Positions 22,933 to 34,100 of a stretch of 64,000 nucleotides of DNA are shown here, one piece after another (the stretch's first letter is position 1; each line of letters begins with the position of its first letter). The stretch is from assembly GCF_000321225.1 (NCBI RefSeq), contig NW_004450380.1, positions 2,073,801 to 2,137,800 on the forward strand. Reading direction: 5' to 3'. The notes beneath the pieces are model-generated. The model was not told where the DNA came from. It did no database searches and saw nothing but the letters and a program-made list of their open reading frames with translations. A program made the position numbers and the translations under genes. This DNA is from Odobenus rosmarus divergens. Lineage: Eukaryota; Chordata; Mammalia; Carnivora; Odobenidae.

Positions 22933-23294
22933 CGGGCGCCTGGGTGGCTCAGTTGGTTAAGCGACTGCCTTTGGCTCAGGTCATGATCCCGGAGTCCCTG
23001 GATTGAGTCCCGTGTCAGGCTCCCTGCTCAGCGNNNNNNNNNNNNNNNNNNNNNNNNNNNNNNNNNNNNNNNNNNNNNNNNNNCGCCTGGGTGGCTCAGT
23101 TGGTTAAGCGACTGCCTTTGGCTCAGGTCATGATCCCGGAGTCCCTGGATTGAGTCCCGTGTCAGGCTCCCTGCTCGGCGGGGAGTCTGCTTCTCCCTCT
23201 GAACCTCCCCCCTCTCATGTGCTTTCTCTCTCTCTCATTCTCTCTCTCTCTCTCAAATAAAATAAATCTTTAAAAAAAAATTAAAAAAAATAAA
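22933..23294 (+). mobile_element. CAN/SINEC SINE interrupted by an assembly gap
   Basis: The first about 100 bases of the SINE (22934-23033) are repeated almost word for word after the gap (23084-23183). The likely truth is one SINE whose middle was assembled twice, or two tandem copies. Flanks AAATACATGCTAC and AAATACGTGCTAC give the target-site duplication. Confidence 0.85.
23034..23083. other. Assembly gap (50 N)
   Basis: Exactly 50 undetermined bases, probably a fixed-size placeholder. Confidence 0.99.
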
Positions 23295-23311
23295 ATAAAT
23301 ACGTGCTACAT

Positions 23312-23527
23312 TCTTTTTTTCTTTTTTTAAGATTTTTTTTTTTTTTAATTTGACAGACATGACAGAGAGAGAGCATGAGCACAAGCGGGGGAGTGGCAGG
23401 CAGAGGGAGAAGTGGGCAGAAGCAGGCTCCCCACAGAGAGCCCAATGTGGGACTCAATCCCAGGACCCTGGGATCATGACCTGAGCCAAAGGCAGACGCT
23501 TAACCGACTGAGCCACCCAGGTGTCCC
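23312..23527 (-). mobile_element. CAN/SINEC SINE next to the gapped one
   Basis: Reversed element flanked by TACGTGCTACATTC and TATGTGCTACATTCC. The same target word also bounds the preceding SINE, so two independent insertions used one site. Confidence 0.93.
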
Positions 23528-23540
23528 TATGTGCTACATT

Positions 23541-24860
23541 CCAAATGAATTAGGAATTATTGCTTATTTTCCCTGGGTGTGAAAATGGCATTATGATTAT
23601 GTAGGAGATTATTTGTAGGAAAGATAATGATTCCAGTGGAAGAATAATTCTAGAAATGCAACTTTATCTAAGTATCAAAGTTGACAGGAGAAAAAATATT
23701 TGGGGCCATGATGATCCCCAAATGTTTATCTTCTAGGCAACCTTTTTCCAGGAAGCCATTAGAGGATACAGTCCTCCAAAATGAGTAAGCCAACAAAGAG
23801 GAAGATGAGGAATTGAGGAGGCAGGTGATCACAGACAAGAGGTGATGAGAGTCTCCAAGATGATGGCTGGGAATCAGTCTGAGAAAGGAACCATTCTGAA
23901 CTGGATCACGAAGAGGAAAGCTCCAGGAGAGATGTCTTCAAAACAAAACAAAACAAAACAAAAAACCCTGACAGGCAGATTATACAATGTGTTTGACTAC
24001 ATGGTAGGAATTTTATCACTCTGTAGGATAAATCTGAGAGAAAAGTTAGTGATGGGTGCATTCAGTGGTGTATTGGTAAACCGTCTCTCTGAAGAGAAAA
24101 GAAGAAAGAAAAACGCCATGATTTGTAGCATTTGTTGATTTTCATGGCATTAATACTTCCATTATAGCTGATTTTAAGCTACCAACACGAAGTCACTGAA
24201 CAGAGTTGACAAGAGATGCCCATCATCAGCTCTCAAGAGCCATTATGAAAAAGAAATGAGCATATAATATTCATTTGTCCCAAGAACCAAATGAGTATTA
24301 TATGCTTAAATTCAGATCATTTCTTAGGCAGAAAAGAGCCAGTAAGACCTAGCTCCAACAAAATTAAGCAAATAAACAAATTAAGCAATTACCAACTCCA
24401 AAAAAATAAAAATAAAAATTTTCACAAGAAAAGAAATGGAATCCTAGTACTCTACACGGCTCAGCTACGGACACTTACATTGTCATAGCAATGCCTACAC
24501 TGAATGCTGGTTTAACACTGTTAAAATCTGATGCATCCATGTTGAGAGGATGCGGGGAAAGGGGTGGAAAAGAGAGCCAAATTGTCGTTATTAATAGACA
24601 ATGCCTGAAATTGAAAAATCAACAAATAAGAGAATGAGCATTTTATTTAAAAATACGAAGGTAAACTACCAGAATAAAGGGCCGAAAGAGATCCAAGTCG
24701 CTGTCTGTGGGGTGCAGAACTCCAAAGTAAAGTGAGGCAGCTGCACTTCTGAGTCCATTCAGCTTAAACACGCACATATGCAACACACGTGCACACACAC
24801 ATACACACAAACAGGAAAGACGAGGAGGAAAATTCAGACTTCTGGTTATAGAGGTCTGAC
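23541..24860. other. AT-rich intergenic DNA, nothing recognised
   Basis: Contains an (AAAAC)n run near 23940-23962 and a (CA)-rich patch near 24790-24810. The 98-codon plus frame at 23842-24138 reads through the (AAAAC)n run and has no recognisable family. Confidence 0.4.
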
Positions 24861-25494
24861 AACACAACTTTTTACCACTCCTTTCTCCAAAACCTATTGA
24901 AATGACGAAAGGAATATAAAAATAAATTGATACCTCTGCTGGAAAGACAGGAGAATGCACTAGCAGGAACCAGGACCGTAGGAATTTCCTGATAATACAG
25001 AGGAGTTGGGATCAGATTATTAAAGCCAGTACACTAGATTTAAAAATAACCCCGCATAAGCCTAAGAGAGAACCTCAAAAGGTGAGTTTGGCCAGCACAG
25101 CCCTGCCAAACCCCTAAAATGTTATTCCCAATTTCCTCCCACCAGCAGATGACTATCGCTCTCTAGGATGGGATTACTGATACTGGACACTGTCTCCCAG
25201 CTGAGAAAATGAAAGCACAGACTCTGGGCAGTGAGCCAGAGGATTTATAGCCACCACGAGGGAAGGAACAGGTAGAGAAGAGTTTTTCCGGTTCCACTCC
25301 ACCCACGATGCTAAAGTACCACCTCATTCAGGGCACTATCCACTGCCAAACAAACAGGGAGTCTTACAACAGACTGCATGGTTGACAGAGCAAAAAACCA
25401 TGGTGGGAAGAAGGCTGAACAGATCCAGTATCATGGTTCCTCGTATCATGATTCCTTGCCGTCACTGTTATCCTGAAAAGTCACTTTCCTCTTT

Positions 25495-25902
25495 TTTTTT
25501 TTTTTTTTAAGATTTATTTATTTCACGGGCGCCTGGGTGGCTCAGTTGGTTAAGCGACTGCCTTCGGCTCAGGTCATGATCCTGGAGTCCCGGGATCGAG
25601 TCCCACATCAGGCCCCCTGCTCAGCAGGGAGTCTGCTTCTCCCTCTGACCCTCTTCCCTCTCGTGCTCTCTATCTCTCATTCTCTCTCTCAAATAAATAA
25701 ATAAAATCTTTTAAAAAAAAAAGACTTATTTATTTCAGGGAGCGAGAATGAGAGAGAGAGTACATGAGAGGGGGGAGGGTCAGAGGGAGAAGCAGTCTCC
25801 TCGCCCAGCAGGGAGCCCGATGCGGGACTGGATCCTGGGACTCCAGGATCATGACCTGAGCCGAAGGCAGTCGCTTAACCAACTGAGCCACCCAGACGCC
25901 CG
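25495..25902 (-). mobile_element. CAN/SINEC SINE split by a second SINE
   Basis: The reversed tail (25495-25525) and body (25738-25902) belong to one element, shown by the target-site duplication AGTCACTTTCCTCTTT at 25479-25494 and 25903-25918. A plus-strand SINE sits in its tail. Confidence 0.93.
25526..25720 (+). mobile_element. CAN/SINEC SINE nested in an opposite SINE
   Basis: GGGCGCCTGGGTGGCTCAG head to AAATAAATAAAATCTT, flanked by AAGATTTATTTATTTCA and AAGACTTATTTATTTCA, duplicated from the older SINE's tail. Host and guest form a long inverted repeat. Confidence 0.95.
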
Positions 25903-25918
25903 AGTCACTTTCCTCTTT

Positions 25919-26577
25919 ACTTCTTCCTTCTGAGACCCCCGGAACTGTTCTGGATGCTGTCCTTTTCAAGACCTGGCTCTTCAACTTTTTATCATTTCAG
26001 TGAGTTTCTACACATCTTCCCAGTACATTTCTTGTTTAAGCTAATTAGAGTCAGAGTCTGTTGCTGGCAATGAAAAAACCCTTACCATACAAAAAGATGG
26101 TTGAATGATAATAAGCTTAATTTTACACTATTAATAATTTCTACATACATATATTTATACTATATCCATTATACTATTATAATTAATAACCTTAACTTAA
26201 TACTAATACAGAGAACACACTGTTTTCAAATACCTATGGGACATGTACAAAATGATCTCTTCAGTAAAACATACATACACAAATCAATAAATTACAAAAA
26301 GTAGAAATACATGTGCCACAGTGTAAAACAAAACCAAAAAACTAAAAATTAATTCCAAAACCATATCCACACTTAGTTATTTGGAAAGAAAAGCTGAAAC
26401 TATTAAAATTTTAAGAAAAAAAGGGTAATAGGAATATTGCCTGTCAAAGTCTAGGACATAACATGGGATAAAATGATTCTCAGAGGAAATTTTATAACCT
26501 TAAATACATTCATTTGAAACCAAGAAAGATGGAGAACAAGCAGTGAGTCAATTCAAAAAGCTAGAAAAAAGATAATT
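25919..26577. other. AT-rich intergenic DNA, nothing recognised
   Basis: Very AT-rich (26100-26300), no supportable gene. Confidence 0.4.
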
Positions 26578-26740
26578 TTTAAAAAAGATTTTATTTATTT
26601 GTTAGAGAGAACACAAGCAGGGGGAAAAGCAGACTCCCCACTGAGCAGGGAGCCCAATGTGGGACTCGATTCCAGGACCCTGGGATCATGACCTGAGCCA
26701 AAGGCAGATGCTTAACCGACTGGGCCACCCAGGCATCCCA
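26578..26740 (-). mobile_element. CAN/SINEC SINE
   Basis: AAAGATTTTATTTATTTG reversed tail, ACACAAGCAGGGGG middle, CCACCCAGGCATCCC head. Confidence 0.94.
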
Positions 26741-26884
26741 CAAAATAAAATTTTTAAAGAACAAGATACGAGGTAAATAGAAAAAATGTAAAATAAAAAA
26801 TAAAATGGATAAAATAAATAATCTTGGTCAATAATGCCAAAAGTTGGTCTTTTAAGAAGACATAAATGATTAAAATTATTAATG

Positions 26885-27062
26885 AGGGGCACCTGGGTGG
26901 CTCAGTCGTTAAGAGGCTGCCTTCAGCTCAGGTCATGATCCCAGGGTTCTGGGATCAAGCCCTGCATCCGGCTCCCTACTCTGCAGGAAGCCTGCTTCTC
27001 CCTCTCCCACTCCCCCTGCTTGTGTTCCCTCTCTCGCCATGTCTGTCAAATAAATAAAATCT
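26885..27062 (+). mobile_element. CAN/SINEC SINE
   Basis: GGGGCACCTGGGTGGCTCAG head to AAATAAATAAAATCTT. TAAAATTATTAATGAGG and TAAAATTATTGAGAAAG flank it. Confidence 0.94.
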
Positions 27063-27158
27063 TTTAAAAAAGTAAATAAATAAAATTATTGAGAAAGGGA
27101 GTGTATGAAGATAATTTCAAAATTATCAGAGCGTTTTTATTTATGGGAGTCAAGATGA

Positions 27159-27611
27159 TGCGGGAGAGCTAGGTTCTTGTCTCACGGAGTTGAAGAATGA
27201 ATCTCGCGGACAACGGAGAGTAAAGCAATAGAAGTTTAAGTGAAGATACAGAAAAAGCTCTCAAGAGTGAGAGGGGTCCCCACAGCGTTGCCGACGAGGG
27301 CCTTTAGGATTGGTCTTTTATAGAAAGCTAACCAGGGAACTTAAATCCTTTTAACAATCTCTATTGATAACACCTTCAGTGGTTTACTTCCTTTTTAGGG
27401 TCTGGTTATTCTTTGTTGGTCACAGGTGATTATCATAAAGACACCCACCCCACACACCTAGGGCAGGGTGGTCCGATTTTCCCCATTATCTCTGGTTTCC
27501 CCACACCTCCACGTTTTGGGATTTCTGTGAGCCTGATCACATAGCCCCCTATCTATCTCTCCCTACCTAGCCCGCCTGTCCCTTACTCAGAGAAGGCTTA
27601 CAAGCAAGACA
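27159..27611 (-). mobile_element. Solo LTR of a gammaretrovirus-like endogenous retrovirus
   Basis: Read on the minus strand: a start near 27611, a U3-like part, a TATA-like CTATAAAAGACC at about 27311-27322, a stretch with GGGGACCCCTCTCACTC near 27275, and an end near TCTCCCGCA at 27159. The reverse order of U3, TATA and R/U5 fits a class I LTR. No gag, pol or env sequence lies beside it, so it is a solo LTR left by recombination. Its exact borders and target-site duplication are uncertain; there is no coding capacity. Confidence 0.65.
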
Positions 27612-27855
27612 CAAAATGAAAAGTCATAAAAAAAAAAAACTGAGATTCCGGTTTTAAAAAAGTTAAAAAGTCTCTAAAAACAAAATTAACAAATGAAATA
27701 GAAATAACTGTTGAGTTAAAAGCCAAAACTGTAAAGAGCTGCTATAAACTAATAAGGAAATCACATACACTAATCACTATCTTTAACGCACAAAACTGAC
27801 ACACAAATTCTTGGAAAAATAATGACCAATCAACATTTGTAAGAATGTCACCCAT

Positions 27856-28036
27856 AGGGCGCCTGGGTGGCTCAGACGGTTAAGCGTCTGCCTTTGGCTT
27901 AGGTCATGATCCCAGAGTCCTGGGATCGAGTCCCGCATCGGGCTTCCTGCCCCTTGGGAGCCTGCTTCTCCCTCTGCCTCTCTCTCTCTCTGTGTCTCTC
28001 ATGAATAAATAAATAAAATCTTTAAAAAAAAAAAAA
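27856..28036 (+). mobile_element. CAN/SINEC SINE
   Basis: GGGCGCCTGGGTGGCTCAG head, AATGAATAAATAAATAAAA tail, perfect AATGTCACCCATA target-site duplication. Confidence 0.96.
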
Positions 28037-28103
28037 ATGTCACCCATACTAGTAAAGTTTAAAGCAGTTAAGATTGCACTTTTCACCCAACAGATCAGCA
28101 AAA

Positions 28104-28298
28104 ATTTTATTTTTTTTTTAAAGATTTTATTTGACAGAGAAAGACACAGCAAGAGAGGGAACACAAGCAAGGTGTGGGAGAGGGAGAAGTAGGCCTCCCT
28201 TGGAGCAGGGAGCCCGATGCGGGGCTCGATCCCAGGACGCTGGGATCATGACCCGAGCAGAAGGCAGCCGCTTAATGACTGATCCATCCAGGCGCCCT
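28104..28298 (-). mobile_element. CAN/SINEC SINE
   Basis: Reversed tail, GACAGAGAAAGACACAGCAA middle, CCAGGCGCCC head. Confidence 0.94.
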
Positions 28299-28339
28299 CC
28301 GAAAAAATTTTAAAATATAACATGCAGTGTTAAAAAGGT

Positions 28340-28990
28340 TAAAATAGAACAGGCACTCTCAAACACTCTCACTGGGAATGTAAATTGGTAGTATTTTGGA
28401 GAACCATTTAGCAGTAGGTATTCAATTTTTTAATGTGCATACCCCTTCGGATCAGGCCACTTCCAGAAATCCATCCTACAGAAATATTCGAACATGTGCA
28501 CAGAGATAGAAACCTAAAGATGCTCCTCAAGATTTTGGGGGGGGGGCGGGGAGATTAGTGGGGAAAAAACACACGGAAATTTTCCGTATGTCAATCGGAA
28601 GGAATATGAGGTTTGATGAAGGCCTGATGAGCGGCCTTTAAAATGAGTAAGAAAATATATAGGTACTTGCATGAAAAAATTGCGAACAGAGTGTTAAATG
28701 GTAAAAAGTATTGAATGCAAATCACATAGTGCATAATTAGACGTATGTGGATCATACACAGACACATGCGTATGCATGAAGAGAGGTAGGGATCGCATGG
28801 AGAGACTTCCGCTTTTTAATCCTAAATACCAACATTGTTTCAGTGAAGAAAAAAGGAGAAAAAAAGAACAGTCTGGAAACAGACACATCAAAACTGGTGA
28901 GTGTACCTTAGGGGACAAGGATGAGAGTGGAAAAAATGTTTCTTTCCATTCTCTGTAAACTGTGAAAAACAAACATGCAAGTATTACGCA
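28340..28990 (+). mobile_element. Old L1 ORF2/3'-end fragment
   Basis: TCACTGGGAATGTAAATTGG, GGAGAACCATTTAGCAG and TCCATCCTACAGAAATATTC follow the ORF2 C-terminal region of L1, decayed and frameshifted. The long minus-strand open frame at 28694-29224 runs largely antisense to it. Confidence 0.55.
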
Positions 28991-29229
28991 ATTTTGTGAA
29001 AATAAAACTTTTAATAGAAATAACATAAAAACACTTTTCAAAGACAGTGAGTTTACAATTTTTACAAACAACATGGGTTTACAATCTTCAAAGTCACAAT
29101 AAGAAACAGGATGATTTACATGTTTCACCTGGTACTTTTCCAGTTCTCCTTCCTTTACAACGTAATTAGGAACTACTTCACAAGAACTCCTCCCTCCTTT
29201 ATGGAATATTACCTTCCAGACCAAGAGCT

Positions 29230-31150
29230 CAAAGCACGTTAGCCCGGGAGTCTCAGGGGAGAACGCCCCCCCTCCCCCGAGCGGGATCGCAGGGGTGGGT
29301 GCCTTTTCCTCCGGGCCCTAGTACGTACAACAGCAGTCTGTAGGAACTGTCCGAGCTCCCCAGAGCAACTCACTTGGCAAACCCAATCGTCAGCCACACT
29401 CGAGTCCTCCACCGTGCGTGGCACCCGGACGGCAGAAAGGTATCAGGCGAAGGCGAGGTCGCGAGCCGGAGCCAGGTGACCGGGACTGCCACATGGCCGC
29501 CGCGCACGCCGCGTAGACGCATGCCGAGGCGCGCACCGGGAAGGGCACAAAGGCTGGCCGTGCGACATAAGGTGCAGAGGATGGGAGGCGTGCGGCCACG
29601 GCGGGGCACTCACCAGAGGGCGAACAGAAGGCACGGGCAGAGCCACCGCCCGGCCTCTTCCGCCCCGGACCCCCACTCCGCACCCGCCCTCCCACCCCGC
29701 TCGGGCCCGCACGCCCTGACGCACGTCCGCCCACGAGCGCGCCCTCCATTTTGTCCCCAGTCTCCTTCGGGTGAGCGGGGCGGCGCTATTTTTAAAGCCG
29801 CTAAGTCATGGACCGAAAAGGGGAGGCGGCGAGGCGGGCGCGGGACCACGAAGTGCGGGGGACTGGCGCTCGGGGTTACTTGGCTGCCGGCGCCGGGTGG
29901 AGCTGCAGGCGGCACCCAGGGCTCGTCCTGGAGCCGGAAAGACAAAGGGGACGCGGGCCGCGAGGGAGCGCAGGCCAACTTCCGGGCCGGTGGGCCAGGG
30001 CTGGGGGCGGGCCGGGCCGCCGACCCGGCCGCGGGGCCCGCGCGCAGGACAAAGCGGCGGCGGCGCGCCCGCTCCCCCCGCCGCGGCCGCGGCCCCTCCC
30101 CTCGCGCGCGCCCGGTGTTTAGGCACGCGGGCGCGAGCCCGCGGCCGACGGTTAGAAATGGCGGTTGGGGCGGAAGGAGGGGGCTGGGGCGGGAAACGGC
30201 GCAGGCTCGAGGCGCCAGGGCGCTGTTCCGCCCCCGCCCCGTCGGGGATCCTGGTGCAGGGGTGTTTCACGAGCCGTCCTCCTCTCTCTGCCCCGGTCCC
30301 CCGAGATGCGAATAGCCCGTTGTGGAGAAGGCGTCAAAGCCGTTAGTTTGAACAAAAGAGATGGCCACGCAGCCCAGGCTACGGCCCAGCGCGGCCACTG
30401 CGGAGATGCAGAAACGTTCCCTAAAATGGCGGCCGGCGCGCGGGGGCGGGGCGGGCGGGGCTTCGGCTCGCGGCGCGAGCGGGGCGGGGCCGCAGGCACC
30501 CACCAGATCCCATGGCCTCCGCACCGGAGCCCGACGAGCCCGCCAAGGGGAAGGTAATGCGGTGGCGGGGCGCTCGGGCCGGGGGCGGGCGGCGGGCTGC
30601 AGACCTCGGGCCGAGGCCCCGTCCTTGGCTTCTCCGGCGTCGCGGGCAGAGAGACGGTTCCCGTCCCCCAACCCCGACACGCTTTAGCTCTCTCGCCGGG
30701 ACTAGGGGGAGGAGGGAACTGAAGCCCCGTGCAGGACAGCTGTGCACTGGAAGGGGCTGGTGCAGGTGAAGCGTGGTCTCCGAGCTCCCCGAGGACAGGC
30801 TGATGTGGTGTACTTGTCAGCACTTAGCAACGGAGGGACCCAGAAGTGCTGCCGAGCAGCGAAAACGTGGTTAGGTTCCGGGGAATGCATATCCAGAGCG
30901 GGAGGAGCGGATGTAAAGGCTGAGGTTTTTCCTTTTCGTGTGCGCTAACCTGTAAACCACACCATTTCACCTCTCTGCTTAAGATCCAGTCGTCACAGCC
31001 CGTTGCTCCCGCATAAAACCCGAATTCCGTGGCCTGGACGATAAAGCCTTTCACCTAGCCCCTGTCAGCCTGTGTCCGGCTCTTCTACTTTGTAGAGGCT
31101 CTGGAGACGGCGGGCCACGAAGGGAGGGCGGTTTCTCCTAGGGGGCCCCC
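29230..31150. promoter_or_regulatory. CpG island at the COX20 start
   Basis: Dense CG dinucleotides and G+C-rich sequence from about 29.23 to 31.15 kb, in contrast to the AT-rich flanks. It covers COX20 exon 1 (30512-30553) but reaches over 1.2 kb upstream, leaving room for a second, divergent start. The long open frames on both strands here (up to 313 codons) are what high G+C gives without selection; their proteins are R/P/G/A-rich and match nothing. Confidence 0.9.
30420..30511 (+). promoter_or_regulatory. COX20: COX20 core promoter / 5' UTR
   Basis: AAAATGGCGGCC (30423-30434) is a good YY1 site, a motif common at TATA-less starts of nuclear genes for mitochondrial proteins. GC boxes (GGGGCGGGGC, GGGCGGGG) follow at 30444-30490. 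No TATA box is seen. The start of transcription is inferred to lie here, shortly before the ATG at 30512; another ATGGCGG lies at 30158. Confidence 0.6.
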
Positions 31151-34100
31151 TGACTCCCCAGAGCGGACTGAAATGCACCTGTTCCCTCTCCTCCCCGGCG
31201 CCTTCTACTCAACTGCATCATTCCAGCAAGTTCCCGATTTCTGTCTTCTGCCCCTTGGGCTCCTTAAGGGAACCCAATTTATAACCTCAGTGCTGAACAA
31301 ATAACAGATGTTCAGAAAATAGAAGAAAAGAGTTTTCAGAAAACCTTGTAGAGATATTAACATTGATTGGATCAGTGATGAACAACTATTTACTCAAGAC
31401 CTACTGTGTGCCGGAATGCACCTAATATACGGTTTTAGGATATGCTCTGTTCAGCTTGGAAATTTTTCCTATTCATTCAGAGTTACTGCTTCTCTGAGGA
31501 CTTTTCCACTTAAATTTGGCCAAGATCAGATGGTTAATATGAACAAATACTCCATAAGTTATCTCCAGATTTGATATCAAAACACATTGTGTCAGTTCCG
31601 ACACTTATTGGTGCCTTTTGTTTTTAATGCCTCATATACTACTTGGAATATGCTTAATGTAACCAAGTGTATCCTTATCTTAAAATTGTCTATTTCAAGA
31701 GGCACCATAACTATATAAACATGGGGAGGTTAAACGGGGCTTTTAGCTCTCTTGTATCTGATTGTCACCTTTGATAGGAGGTAACTGCCATCATTTAAGG
31801 GTCAGAAGTATGGTTTAGCCGTTGAAAATTTAAAAAAAAATCGAATGAAAGAATATTGACTTATTTAATTGGTCCATCATTAGTAAAACAAAATACTGTA
31901 GTTGGTGAAATGGATAGGTACAAGCCCTAAAACTGAGCACTACCCAATTTGTGGTGGCAAGGTTAAAAAACAACAAAAAAAACAAAACAAAGGCTTGTAA
32001 ACAAACTGCTCATGAAATACTAGTATGTATCACAGCTTACCAAGGAGATTATAAAATTTATATAACATAAGCTATCACTGAACTAGTAGCCCAGGGTAAT
32101 GTCAGAAAAGGAAGACTGCAGAAACTGCAAAGAATTTTTCAGTGATCATTCCAGTGCAAACCAGGGATTATTAGCATCAGCAAACCTAAGGTAAAAATGG
32201 AAGTTATCAAGCTGATAGAACTAACCCTTAAAAACTCTTTGCTCCCATTCTTTGCTCTCCAGGAAACCTTAAAATATGAAATTTGGTACATGCCTACCAG
32301 GAAAGTGCCGTAGGTAAATTTTAAATTTATTTAAATTTATTAATAACTGGATGAATAAATCCATTCAAAAAAGTAGAGTACTGAGTATGAGGCACTAAAC
32401 TAGGAGCTAAAGATATAGCCTTGATCAAAACAGGCAAAATATTCCTTGTGGAACTCACATTCTACTGCAGGAATCAAAAAGGAAATGAGAATTTCATTTA
32501 CTGAGCTAACCAGGCAGAGATCCTAGAGAAAGGCAGGATGTGCTAGGTAGTGACCATCTCGACTTGCCAGAGGAGAAACCAGTGTACGTAGACTAGAGAA
32601 CAAGAGAAAAAGGAATACGAAAGGAGGGTGGGTGCCAGGTTGTGCAGGGCCTTCCCAGCAGTTGTAAGGCATGGAGGGTTTTCAAAGGACAATGATCTAG
32701 TTATCTGAGTGGAATCAAGAGCTTTTAAGATCCTATGAGATGATGGTAGCCTGGGAGTAGCAGCAGCAGAAGTGAGAAGTGTTTTAGTTCAAGATGTATT
32801 TGGTTCAGGTATATCCCAGACTTGCTGATGCACTGGACATGGGTTTGATGAAGAAATCAAGGATGACTCGTTAAGTTTTTGGTCTGCAAATTGGTTGAGT
32901 AGTGATGCCTGAAAAATAGTTCTAATCAAGGCACTTCTTTGACATACAAAAGGTGTCGCTAGACTGATGGATTAGGAGACAAAAGCTTCGGAGAGGTTAG
33001 GTGTGATTTGCAAATTTGGGCTTCATCATCATATAAAAGGCATTTAATTGAAAGCCTACATTTCTGAGCGGGCGAGGGTAACTCTTCAACCTGAGAGGTC
33101 ATCAGAGGAGGGAAGAGCCGCAAAACTGCCAGGAATGGCCAGTGAGGTGGAAAACCAGGAAGTCTTGTCCTCTTTGAAGCCAAGAAAATGTTTCAAAAAA
33201 CATGATTATCTGTGCCATGTGTGCTGATGGAAATATGATGGATTTTACAGTGTCTCGACCAAGCTGCCCCAGTGGTATAGGGATGAATGCTCTTTGAAGG
33301 GACTTAAACGAAGGAGAGGCTTGTAACACGTAGGTTGACTTCAGTTTTGCAGTGAAAGGGAGCAGAGAAATAGGATAGTAGCTTAGGAGGTTTGTGGAGG
33401 GAAGGAGTGTCAAGCGAGGAGGAGTTTTGTTTTTGTTTATACTGGAGAGGAAAAATAATATTGCAAATGAGGAAAAGGGTAACTAGAAGCAAACTCCTCC
33501 AGGGGAATCAACTGCAGTTAGGACTAGGTTTAAATAGGAAGACCGGGGGGCGCCTGGGTGGCTCAATCGGTTCAGCATCTGCCTTCGGCTTGGATCATGA
33601 ACCCAGGATTCTGGGATGGAGCCCCGCGTCGGGCTCCCTGCTGCTCCTCCCTCTGCCTCCCGCGTGCTCGCCTGCTCTCCCTTTCAAATAAAATTTTTAA
33701 AAAATAAATAGGAATAGGGCCAAGGGCACCTGGGTGGCTCAGTCGTTTAAGCGTCTGCCTTCAGCTTAGGTCATGGTCTCGGGGTCCTGGGATCGAGCCC
33801 CGCATCGGGCTCCCCGCCCCCACTCATGCTCTCTCGTTATCTCAAATAAAAATCTTTTAAAAAGGGGGGGGGGCAGTTCGCCCTGTGCAGCAAGAGTTAA
33901 GACTATGAACACTAATGCTGAGGCATTTGGCAGTGGGAAATGGGGCGGCTCTAAATCAGTCTATTTTCCTAAATTATTAAACTGGCATTCCAGCTTAGAA
34001 ATCTTTTGAGCATCTTAGGGTGAGCTGGAACAGCTGCCTTTCTAAATCTAAGCTTAAAAATTTCATGGGATGCCTGACTGACTCAGTTGACAGAGTGTGG

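Noticed and set aside
28694..29224. 176-codon minus-strand open frame beside the CpG island
   Set aside because: It opens with TTG rather than ATG, half of it runs antisense to an old L1 piece, and no family is recognised.
29374..30346. Long open frames of 104-313 codons on both strands in the COX20 CpG island
   Set aside because: High G+C lowers stop frequency in all frames; the peptides are R/P/G/A-rich, overlap one another and match no family.
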